DNA from: Gammaproteobacteria bacterium
Lineage (GTDB): Bacteria > Pseudomonadota > Gammaproteobacteria > Steroidobacterales > Steroidobacteraceae
Length of the DNA stretch: 5,190 nucleotides
NCBI GenBank assembly: GCA_005877965.1
Contig: VBNP01000201.1
Span: 1-5,190 of the forward strand
Direction of reading: 5' to 3'
In this document: positions 1 through 5,190 of the stretch, piece by piece
Numbering within the stretch: the first letter of the stretch is position 1
Layout of the letters: each line of letters begins with the position of its first letter
The notes under the pieces: generated by a model
Databases searched by the model: none
What the model saw: only the letters and a program-made list of their open reading frames with translations
What the model was told of the DNA's origin: nothing
Translations under genes and position numbers: made by a program

Positions 1-968
1 ACCGCATCTCGCTCGGCATGAAGCAATTGCAGGATGACCCCTGGCAGGGCATCGAAGCCAAATATCCGGTGGCCACGCGTTTCACCGGCCGCGTTACCAA
101 CATCACCGACTACGGCGCCTTCGTCGAGCTCGAGCCCGGGATCGAGGGCCTCATCCACGTCTCCGAAATGTCGTGGACCAAGAAGAACGTGCATCCCGGC
201 AAGATCGTCTCGACCTCGCAGGAGGTGGAGGTGCAGGTGCTCGAAGTCGATCCGGTCAAGCGCCGCATCTCGCTCGGCCTCAAACAGACCATGCGCAATC
301 CCTGGGAGGTTTTTGTCGAGAAATATCCACCCGGCACCAACGTCGAAGGCGAGGTCAAGAACAAGACCGAGTTCGGCCTCTTCCTCGGCCTCGATGGCGA
401 CGTCGACGGCATGGTGCATCTCTCCGATCTCGACTGGAAGCGCCCGGGCGAGCAGGTGATCGAGGAGTACAAGAAGGGCGACAAGGTCAAGGCGCAGGTG
501 CTCGATGTCGATGTCGAGAAGGAGCGCATCTCGCTCGGCATCAAGCAGCTCGAAGGCGACCCGTTCGCCGCGGAAGGCGCCGGCGAGCTCAAGAAGGGCG
601 GCGTCGTCACCTGCGAGGTCACCGAGGTGAAGGAAGCCGGCATCGACGTGAAGATCGTCGGCACCGACCTCACCACCTTCATCAAGCGCTCGGAGCTTGC
701 GCGCGATCGCGGCGAGCAGCGGCCGGAGCGCTTCGCGGCCGGTCAGAAGGTCGACGGGCGCGTCATCCAGTTCGACCGCCGGGCGCGCAAGGTTCAGGTG
801 TCGATCAAGGCGCTCGAAGTCGCGGAGGAGAAGGAGGCGATCGCCCAATACGGTTCCTCCGATTCCGGCGCGACGCTGGGCGACATCCTTGGCACCGCGC
901 TCAAGCGGGCGACCGAGAAGCCGGCGGAGACGCCGGACGAGGATACGGAAGAGCATACGGAGAAGTAG
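1..968 (+). CDS. rpsA: 30S ribosomal protein S1, C-terminal part (5' end outside window)
   Basis: S1 binds mRNA on the 30S subunit and helps unfold and dock it for translation initiation. The reading frame is open from the window edge (first full codon at 3) to TAG at 966-968, about 321 codons of a protein that is usually 550-570 residues. Counting from the Met at 18, the visible part holds the end of S1 domain 3, then domain 4 (about 20-90, with the TGRVTNITDYGAFVE and GLIHVSEMSW signatures), domain 5 (about 105-177, GMVHLSDLDW) and a more diverged domain 6 (about 192-265). An acidic, probably disordered tail follows (TEKPAETPDEDTEEHTEK). RISLG-x-KQ ends each canonical repeat, as in E. coli S1 domains 3-5. 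The ATG at 18 is internal and not a start. A hairpin follows the stop, so this gene probably ends its own transcript. Certain as S1; only the start is missing. Confidence 0.97.
   Translation, partial: RISLGMKQLQDDPWQGIEAKYPVATRFTGRVTNITDYGAFVELEPGIEGLIHVSEMSWTKKNVHPGKIVSTSQEVEVQVLEVDPVKRRISLGLKQTMRNPWEVFVEKYPPGTNVEGEVKNKTEFGLFLGLDGDVDGMVHLSDLDWKRPGEQVIEEYKKGDKVKAQVLDVDVEKERISLGIKQLEGDPFAAEGAGELKKGGVVTCEVTEVKEAGIDVKIVGTDLTTFIKRSELARDRGEQRPERFAAGQKVDGRVIQFDRRARKVQVSIKALEVAEEKEAIAQYGSSDSGATLGDILGTALKRATEKPAETPDEDTEEHTEK
3..539 (+). repeat. 15-bp direct repeat at exact 261-bp period inside rpsA
   Basis: The 15-mer CGCATCTCGCTCGGC occurs identically at 3-17, 264-278 and 525-539, always in the same frame, encoding the R-I-S-L-G strand that closes S1 domains 3, 4 and 5. 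The spacing is exactly 261 bp (87 codons) both times, which is the length of one S1 domain plus linker. This is a trace of internal domain duplication kept by codon bias; it is not a mobile or regulatory repeat. Confidence 0.85.
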
Positions 969-977
969 CGACCACGA

Positions 978-1040
978 GCGCCGGTCCCGGGCGGTGCGGT
1001 GCGAGCAATGCACCGCCCGGGAACTGGGCGCCGTTTCTTC
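978..1040 (+). terminator. Probable rpsA transcription terminator hairpin
   Basis: A perfect 13-bp GC-rich stem is formed by 985-997 (TCCCGGGCGGTGC) and 1010-1022 (GCACCGCCCGGGA), with a 12-base loop at 998-1009. The stem can be prolonged outward from 978-984 to 1024-1031 with single bulges at 1023 and 1028 and one G-T pair. A short T-rich run (GTTTCTTCC, 1033-1041) follows the extended stem directly. It lies 16 bases after the rpsA stop. The T-run is interrupted by C, so termination may be partial and allow some read-through into sppA. Confidence 0.6.
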
Positions 1041-1078
1041 CGGGTTTGCCACAATTGCGGCCGGTTCCTGCGTGCCAT

Positions 1079-1107
1079 TGACCAAAGCGATCGGCGGCGG
1101 CACTGTC
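1079..1107 (+). promoter_or_regulatory. Weak candidate promoter upstream of sppA
   Basis: A TTGACC hexamer at 1079-1084 resembles a sigma-70 -35 box. The hexamer 17 bases downstream (CACTGT, 1102-1107) is a poor -10 box. The site lies between the rpsA hairpin and the sppA start, where a promoter for the sppA-ihfB-lapA cluster would be expected if the hairpin terminates. The weak -10 keeps confidence low. Confidence 0.22.
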
Positions 1108-1136
1108 CCGCCGGAATCTCGCGATGGAGACGAGCC

Positions 1137-1142
1137 AAGGGA
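1137..1142 (+). promoter_or_regulatory. Ribosome binding site of sppA (decides start)
   Basis: AAGGGA lies 8 bases before the ATG at 1151. It supports that start over the in-frame ATG at 1124, whose upstream sequence has only a short GGA. Confidence 0.65.
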
Positions 1143-1150
1143 ACAAAACC

Positions 1151-2137
1151 ATGTCGCTCGATGCCGATACGATCGTCGACCGCCGCCGCATGCGGCGCAA
1201 GCTCACCTTCTGGCGCGTATTCGCGATCCTTTTGGCGATCGGCGCCGTCATCGCGGTGGGTGTGGGCCTGCGCGGGCAGGGCAATGGCGTCTTGACGGCG
1301 GGCACCGCCGGCTCGATCGCACGCGTGACCATCACCGGCCTCATCCGCGGCGATCAGCAGCGCGTGGAGGCACTGGAGCGGCTCGCTCGCTCGCCGGCCA
1401 AGGCCGTGATCGTGCACATCAACAGCCCGGGCGGCACCACCTCGGGCTCCGAGGAGCTGCACGACTCGATCAAGCGGCTCAAGGAGCAGAAGCCGATCGT
1501 GGTGGTGGTGGATGGGCTCGCCGCCTCCGGCGGCTACATCGCGGCGCTCGCCTCCGACCACATCGTGGCGCAAGAGACCTCGCTGGTCGGCTCGATCGGC
1601 GTGCTGTTCCAATATCCCAACGTCACCGATCTGATGCGGACGATCGGCGTGCGGGTGGAGGAGATCAAGTCTTCGCCGCTCAAGGCGGCGCCCAACGGGT
1701 TTGAGCCGACCAGCCCGGAGGCGCGCGCCGCCATCGAGGCGATCGTGATGGATTCCTATGCCTGGTTCCGCGGGCTGGTGAAGGACCGCCGCCAGCTCGA
1801 CGACGCTGCGCTCGACCGCGTCGCCGACGGTCGCGTATTCACCGGGCGCCAGGGCGTCCAACTCAAGCTGGTCGACGAACTCGGCGACGAAAAGACCGCC
1901 GTCGCCTGGCTCGCGAAGGAGAAGAACATCGACCCAAAGACCCCGGTCCGCGATTATCGGCTGCGCGACCGGCTCAGCGACCTGCCGTTCCTGCATACCG
2001 CCGCGGTGGTCGCGCTCGACGCGCTGGGTCTTAGCGCGCTCGCGCGCCGCTTCGAGACCTCGGGCGCGATGGAGGCGATCGAGCGGCTCAACCTTGACGG
2101 TCTGTTGGCCCTTTGGCACCCTCCGGCGTCGAACTAG
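1151..2137 (+). CDS. sppA: Signal peptide peptidase SppA, short S49-family form
   Basis: This is a membrane-anchored serine protease of the S49 family, which degrades cleaved signal peptides and other peptides at the periplasmic face of the inner membrane using a Ser-Lys dyad. The 328-residue protein starts with a positive cytoplasmic stretch (DRRRMRRK, 10-17), then one membrane helix (about 20-40), then the protease domain. Visible family motifs are the oxyanion-type INSPGG (90-95), the nucleophile motif DGLAASGGY with probable catalytic Ser126, LVGSIGVLFQ (145-154) after it, and a Lys in SSPLKAAPNGFEP (Lys178) that fits the general base. The length matches the single-domain SppA/SohB-like type, not the 67-kDa E. 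coli SppA. The start at 1151 is chosen on its AAGGGA site; 1124 would add nine residues. The ihfB gene follows closely, so the two are probably cotranscribed. Confidence 0.92.
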   Translation: MSLDADTIVDRRRMRRKLTFWRVFAILLAIGAVIAVGVGLRGQGNGVLTAGTAGSIARVTITGLIRGDQQRVEALERLARSPAKAVIVHINSPGGTTSGSEELHDSIKRLKEQKPIVVVVDGLAASGGYIAALASDHIVAQETSLVGSIGVLFQYPNVTDLMRTIGVRVEEIKSSPLKAAPNGFEPTSPEARAAIEAIVMDSYAWFRGLVKDRRQLDDAALDRVADGRVFTGRQGVQLKLVDELGDEKTAVAWLAKEKNIDPKTPVRDYRLRDRLSDLPFLHTAAVVALDALGLSALARRFETSGAMEAIERLNLDGLLALWHPPASN

Positions 2138-2154
2138 CGCATGGCCGAAAGGCT

Positions 2155-2159
2155 GGGGA
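2155..2159 (+). promoter_or_regulatory. Ribosome binding site of ihfB (decides start)
   Basis: GGGGA lies 8 bases before the ATG at 2168. It supports the conserved MIKSEL start. The upstream in-frame ATG at 2141 is only 3 bases after the sppA stop and has no clear binding site of its own. Confidence 0.6.
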
Positions 2160-2167
2160 TGGTCGGG

Positions 2168-2455
2168 ATGATCAAATCCGAGCTTGTGACGCGCATCGCC
2201 ACGCAGAATCCGCACCTCTATCAGCGTGACGTGGAGAATATCGTCAACGCCATCCTCGGCGAGATCGTCGCCGCGATGGCGCGCGGCGACCGGGTCGAGC
2301 TGCGCGGCTTCGGCGCATTTTCGGTCAAGCACCGGCCGGCGCGCACCGGGCGCAACCCGCGCACCGGCGCCCATGTCGCCGTCGAGCAGAAATCGGTGCC
2401 GTTCTTCAAGACCGGCAAGGAAATGCGCGAACGGCTCAATCGACCGACGACCTGA
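2168..2455 (+). CDS. ihfB: Integration host factor beta subunit
   Basis: IHF-beta pairs with IHF-alpha to bind and sharply bend DNA at specific sites; it acts in nucleoid structure, sigma-54 promoters, replication and recombination. From the ATG at 2168 the product is 95 residues, the normal family length. It begins MIKSELVTRIATQNPHLYQR, a hallmark of alphaproteobacterial IHF-beta. The HU/IHF signature is present: RGDRVELRGFGAFSVK (39-54), then the DNA-binding arm RPARTGRNPRTGAHV (56-70) with the intercalating Pro64. It closes with VPFFKTGKEMRERLN. An in-frame ATG at 2141 would add nine residues (MAERLGMVG) not expected in the family. The gene sits 30 bases after sppA and 34 bases before lapA, so it is probably part of the same transcript. 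Confidence 0.95.
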   Translation: MIKSELVTRIATQNPHLYQRDVENIVNAILGEIVAAMARGDRVELRGFGAFSVKHRPARTGRNPRTGAHVAVEQKSVPFFKTGKEMRERLNRPTT

Positions 2456-2463
2456 ACCCCGGA

Positions 2464-2479
2464 GCGCGCGCGAGCGCGC
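2464..2479 (+). other. GNRA-loop hairpin in the ihfB-lapA junction
   Basis: GCGCGC (2464-2469) and GCGCGC (2474-2479) flank the tetraloop GCGA, which fits the stable GNRA class. There is no T-run, so it is not a terminator. It lies 10 bases before the lapA ATG, immediately after the only purine-rich GGAG (2461-2464), and could reduce lapA initiation or mark an RNA processing point. GC-rich sequence makes chance hairpins common. Confidence 0.35.
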
Positions 2480-2489
2480 CACGACGCCC

Positions 2490-2867
2490 ATGATCCGCAA
2501 GATCGTTTCGGCACTCATCCTCGTGCCGCTCGCGATCGTCTTGATCACCTTCGCGGTGGCGAACCGGCAGATCGTCATCGTCTCGCTCGACCCGTTCGAT
2601 CAGGCGCATCCCGCAGTTGCCGTGGCGCTGCCGCTGTTCGCGCTGATCCTCGCCCTTATCATCGGCGGCGTAGTGGTCGGCGGCATCGCGGCCTGGCTCA
2701 AGCAGCACAAATGGCGCCGCGCCGCCCGCCGCGCCGAAGACGAGGCGCGGCGGCTGCGCGCCGAGGTCGACGCGCTGCGGCGGGGTGGACCGACCAGCCA
2801 GCCCTCGACGCCGAGCCCGCCGGTTGACTACGCGCCGCGGCTCACCATCCCGCCGCCGGCGGGATGA
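2490..2867 (+). CDS. lapA: LapA-domain (DUF1049) inner-membrane protein
   Basis: LapA proteins are small inner-membrane proteins; in E. coli LapA works next to LapB in control of lipopolysaccharide synthesis. Here only the domain resemblance is visible. The 125-residue product has a first membrane helix at about 5-23 (IVSALILVPLAIVLITFAVA), the family-like NRQIVIVSLDPF strand region (25-36), and a second helix at about 44-67 rich in Leu, Ile and Gly. A basic and then mixed-charge helix (about 69-95, WRRAARRAEDEARRLRAEVD) is likely a short cytoplasmic coiled coil, and the tail is Pro-rich. The start is the only ATG before the first helix; no good ribosome site precedes it, so expression may rely on read-through from ihfB. 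No lapB is visible. The function in this lineage is inferred from the family only. Confidence 0.82.
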   Translation: MIRKIVSALILVPLAIVLITFAVANRQIVIVSLDPFDQAHPAVAVALPLFALILALIIGGVVVGGIAAWLKQHKWRRAARRAEDEARRLRAEVDALRRGGPTSQPSTPSPPVDYAPRLTIPPPAG

Positions 2868-2891
2868 TCGGGCGTAGCGTGGCATCCAATT

Positions 2892-2931
2892 CCGGCATGA
2901 TTGTAGTTGGCGGGCTGTGCTATCATGCCGG
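2892..2931 (+). promoter_or_regulatory. Perfect 10-bp inverted repeat, possible operator of the MNT/HEPN module
   Basis: CCGGCATGAT (2892-2901) and ATCATGCCGG (2922-2931) are perfect inverted copies, with arm centres 30 bp apart, about three helical turns. The downstream arm covers most of the candidate -10 box at 2921-2926 and ends 4 bases before the ribosome site. The position suits a dimeric autorepressor such as the MNT-HEPN complex. It could instead act as an RNA hairpin with a 20-base loop. No T-run follows, so it is not a standard terminator of the lapA transcript. Confidence 0.5.
2899..2926 (+). promoter_or_regulatory. Candidate extended -10 promoter for the MNT/HEPN-trp genes
   Basis: TGCTATCAT (2918-2926) fits an extended -10 element (TGn plus TATCAT). 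A -35 box is weak: GATTGT at 2899-2904 (16-base spacer) or TTGTAG at 2901-2906 (14-base spacer). Transcription would begin about 2932-2935, giving a leader of only 11-14 bases. It lies inside the inverted repeat 2892-2931, which supports a controlled promoter, but the short leader is a caution. Confidence 0.32.
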
Positions 2932-2934
2932 TTC

Positions 2935-2939
2935 GAGGA
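2935..2939 (+). promoter_or_regulatory. Ribosome binding site of the MNT-like gene (decides start)
   Basis: GAGGA lies 6 bases before the ATG at 2946. It argues against the in-frame upstream starts TTG 2907 and ATG 2925, which would also place the coding start inside the inverted repeat. Confidence 0.7.
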
Positions 2940-2945
2940 CTGACT

Positions 2946-3239
2946 ATGAATATACCCGATATCAATCGTGCGATTCTGCGCATGCACATTGCGACGATCG
3001 AGGCGAAGCACCCGATCAAGATTCTCGGCCTGTTGCCGCGCGGCAGCGCAGGCCATGTATTCGACGAGAATGGGTTGGAGTTCTTAGCCGAAAAGCGGCC
3101 TGGGCTGAGCTTGCTGGGATTGGCAGAAGCCGAGGTGCATTTGGGTGATCTGCTTGGCCGCCAGGTCGGCATCGTCCTCGTCAGCGGCCTCAAAGGTCGA
3201 GAGGCGGAGGAATATCCGCGACTCGTTGAGCCGGTATGA
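2946..3239 (+). CDS. Degenerate MNT-type nucleotidyltransferase-like protein, HepT partner (putative antitoxin lacking catalytic residues)
   Basis: The 97-residue protein has the length and layout of MNT-domain antitoxins (MntA type): an N-terminal helix (DINRAILRMHIATIEAKH), strand IKILGLL (24-30), a loop, strand LEFLAE (44-49), then the family-like PGLSLLGLAEAEVHLGDLLGR (52-72) and a C-terminal LVEPV. Active members carry G-S in the first loop, D-x-D about ten residues later and a third Asp in the LGR-x-V-D strand; they AMPylate the Tyr of the HEPN toxin. Here the expected GS is Pro31-Arg32 (a shifted Gly33-Ser34 is possible with a gap), D-x-D is Gly43-Leu44-Glu45, and the third Asp is Gly75. 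No other frame restores them, so this is not a simple frameshift. The stop overlaps the next ATG by 4 bases. MNT assignment rests on motif layout plus the HepT neighbour. Catalysis is probably lost; binding may remain. Confidence 0.72.
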   Translation: MNIPDINRAILRMHIATIEAKHPIKILGLLPRGSAGHVFDENGLEFLAEKRPGLSLLGLAEAEVHLGDLLGRQVGIVLVSGLKGREAEEYPRLVEPV

Positions 3240-3589
3240 ACCGCTCCGATCTCGAACGTCTGCGTGACGCGCGCGAATACGTGAAATATGCAATTCAAGA
3301 TGCCGGCGGGCTGTCGGCGAAAGCTTTGGCGCAGGCAAGACAGCCGCAACACGCCACATTGTTTGATCTTGTTGTGATCGGCGAAACGTTGAACAAGGTT
3401 TCTGCCGAGCTCAAGGCTGCCGCACCGAGTTTGCCCTGGAAAGCGGTCACCAATCTGCGCAATATCATTGTGCATTCCTATTGGCTGATCGACCTTGAAA
3501 TCGTTGCCGCCGTCATCGAAAAAGACCTTGATCCTCTCCTCGCAGAACTCACAAAACTGATCGAGTTCGTGGAACGCACTGGCAAATGA
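3236..3589 (+). CDS. hepT: HepT-type HEPN (DUF86) protein, putative toxin ribonuclease
   Basis: HepT proteins are small all-helical HEPN nucleases that act as toxins with an MNT antitoxin; they cut RNA as dimers. The 117-residue product fits the family length. Family features are a helical start (DLERLRDAREYVKYAIQDA), the central IGETLNKVSAELK helix (48-60), and PWKAVTNLRNIIVHSYWLID (67-86), which holds the R-x4-H-x-Y active site: Arg75, His80, Tyr82. In studied systems this Tyr is the site AMPylated by MntA. The site is fully intact here, unlike the partner's. ATG 3236 overlaps the MNT stop (ATGA), and its own stop overlaps trpF the same way; there is no strong ribosome site, so translation is probably coupled. 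Two sampled 60-base blocks (3361-3420, 3481-3540) are 50% GC, against 63% in a sampled sppA block and 77% in a trpB block, which suggests acquisition by transfer. Toxicity is inferred. Confidence 0.85.
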   Translation: MNRSDLERLRDAREYVKYAIQDAGGLSAKALAQARQPQHATLFDLVVIGETLNKVSAELKAAAPSLPWKAVTNLRNIIVHSYWLIDLEIVAAVIEKDLDPLLAELTKLIEFVERTGK

Positions 3590-4265
3590 CTCTTTCAGTC
3601 AAAATCTGCGGTCTCTCCACCCCCGAGGCGCTTGATGTGGCGCTCGATGCGGGGGCGGACCTCGTCGGCTTCGTGTTCTTTCCGCCCTCGCCACGCCACC
3701 TAGCCTTTGAGACCGCGCGTGCGCTTGGTGAGCGCGTCCGCGGTCGGGCCCAGAAGGTGGCGCTGTCGGTCGATGCCGACGATGCCTTCCTCGCCGCCTC
3801 GATCGAGGCGCTCACGCCCGATCTGCTGCAGCTTCATGGCAAGGAGCCGCCTGCGCGGGTCGCCGCCGTGAACCAACGATTCGGCCTGCCGGTGATGAAG
3901 GCCATTGCGGTCGAGGAGCGGGCCGACCTTGCGGTGATCGCGCAATACGCCGCCGTTGCCGACCGGCTCCTGTTCGACGCCCGCCCCCCGCGCGCGGCGA
4001 CCCGGCCGGGGGGGCTCGGCAGGAGCTTCGATTGGCGGCTCCTGGAAAATCTCGATCCCGGCCTGCCGTTCATGCTCTCCGGCGGCCTCGACGCGCGCAA
4101 TATCGCCGAGGCGCTGCGGATCACCCGCGCCGACGCCGTTGATGTATCATCGGGGGTCGAGCGGGCGTCCGGCGTGAAGGACCTGGACAAAATCCGCGCC
4201 TTTATTGCCGCGGCCCGTGAAGCCGCGCGCGGCCTGGCCGCGCCGAACACCGTCACGAGCAGCGC

Positions 4266-4269
<4 letters not shown>
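3586..4269 (+). CDS. trpF: Phosphoribosylanthranilate isomerase
   Basis: TrpF isomerises N-(5'-phosphoribosyl)anthranilate to CdRP, the third step from chorismate to tryptophan, in the cytosol. The 227-residue product is a stand-alone TIM barrel of usual length. It begins VKICGL with the catalytic base Cys8, followed by GADLVGFVFFPPSPR (23-37), DLLQLHG (79-85), LLFDARPP with the catalytic acid Asp131, and GGLGRSFDW (142-150). The phosphate-binding segments LSGGLDARNI (164-173) and DVSSGVE (186-192) close the barrel. The ATG at 3586 overlaps the hepT stop by 4 bases; the nearest ribosome-site-like GGAA (3571-3574) is 11 bases away and weak, so trpF likely depends on translation from hepT. The stop overlaps trpB by 4 bases. 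A run of seven G (4008-4014) is in frame with the conserved P-G-G-L-G, so the gene is intact. Confidence 0.95.

Positions 4270-5190
<921 letters not shown>

Noticed and set aside
2141..2167. ihfB start at ATG 2141
   Set aside because: The family starts at MIKSEL, and GGGGA is correctly spaced for ATG 2168.
794..2578. Long minus-strand open frame of 594 codons across rpsA end, sppA, ihfB and lapA start
   Set aside because: It is antisense to well-recognised genes, crosses their junctions, is low-complexity and rich in Arg, His, Asp and Gly, and shows no family motif. It is the expected shadow of GC-rich coding DNA.
2892..2931. Inverted repeat as terminator of the lapA transcript
   Set aside because: The loop would be 20 bases and no T-run follows; the position over a -10-like box fits an operator better.
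2907..2945. Longer MNT-like protein from TTG 2907 or ATG 2925
   Set aside because: GAGGA at 2935-2939 is well placed for ATG 2946; the longer versions start inside the inverted repeat and add residues outside the usual MNT layout.
2864..3148. Open frame of 94 codons starting ATGA over the lapA stop
   Set aside because: The overlap start is attractive, but the peptide is the out-of-frame reading of the MNT-like gene, has no recognisable motif and does not carry the missing MNT active site.
2946..3239. MNT-like gene as a frameshifted pseudogene
   Set aside because: The other two frames around 3020-3085 do not show GS or D-x-D motifs, and the same frame carries the family features before and after the loop. 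Substitutions explain the loss better than an indel.

Overview
The window looks like chromosomal DNA of a GC-rich alphaproteobacterium, most likely in the Hyphomicrobiales near the Bradyrhizobium/Rhodopseudomonas/Xanthobacteraceae group. This rests on protein style (IHF-beta, S49 peptidase and TrpF/TrpB all read as typical of that group), on codon use, and on the gene order rpsA-sppA-ihfB-lapA-trpF-trpB, which I remember from such genomes. The exact genus cannot be fixed by eye. All genes are on the + strand.

Layout. Positions 1-968 hold the 3' part of rpsA (end of S1 domain 3, then domains 4-6 and the tail). Positions 969-1150 are intergenic: a strong 13-bp GC hairpin followed by a T-rich run (probable terminator) and possibly a weak promoter. 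Positions 1151-2137 encode a membrane-anchored S49 signal-peptide peptidase (SppA). Positions 2168-2455 encode IHF-beta. Positions 2490-2867 encode a LapA-domain two-helix membrane protein. Positions 2868-2945 are a 78-bp gap with a perfect 10-bp inverted repeat over a candidate extended -10 promoter. Positions 2946-3239 encode a MNT-type nucleotidyltransferase-like protein, and 3236-3589 encode a HepT-type HEPN protein. Positions 3586-4269 are trpF, and 4266-5190 are trpB, cut off by the window edge.

How the genes work together. The left half is a housekeeping cluster (translation, envelope proteolysis, nucleoid architecture, membrane protein). The right half is the trpFBA-type tryptophan operon. 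Between them sits a two-gene MNT/HEPN module, normally a toxin-antitoxin pair. Its three junctions (mnt/hepT, hepT/trpF, trpF/trpB) are all 4-base ATGA overlaps, so the module is translationally linked to tryptophan biosynthesis. Its GC content is lower than its neighbours.

The most interesting observation is that the antitoxin-like protein keeps the overall MNT fold signature but has lost the GS motif and all three catalytic aspartates, while the HEPN partner keeps an intact R-x4-H-x-Y active site. If the complex still works, neutralisation cannot be by the known AMPylation chemistry of this antitoxin. That makes this a candidate for a non-enzymatic MNT/HEPN module wired into a biosynthetic operon.
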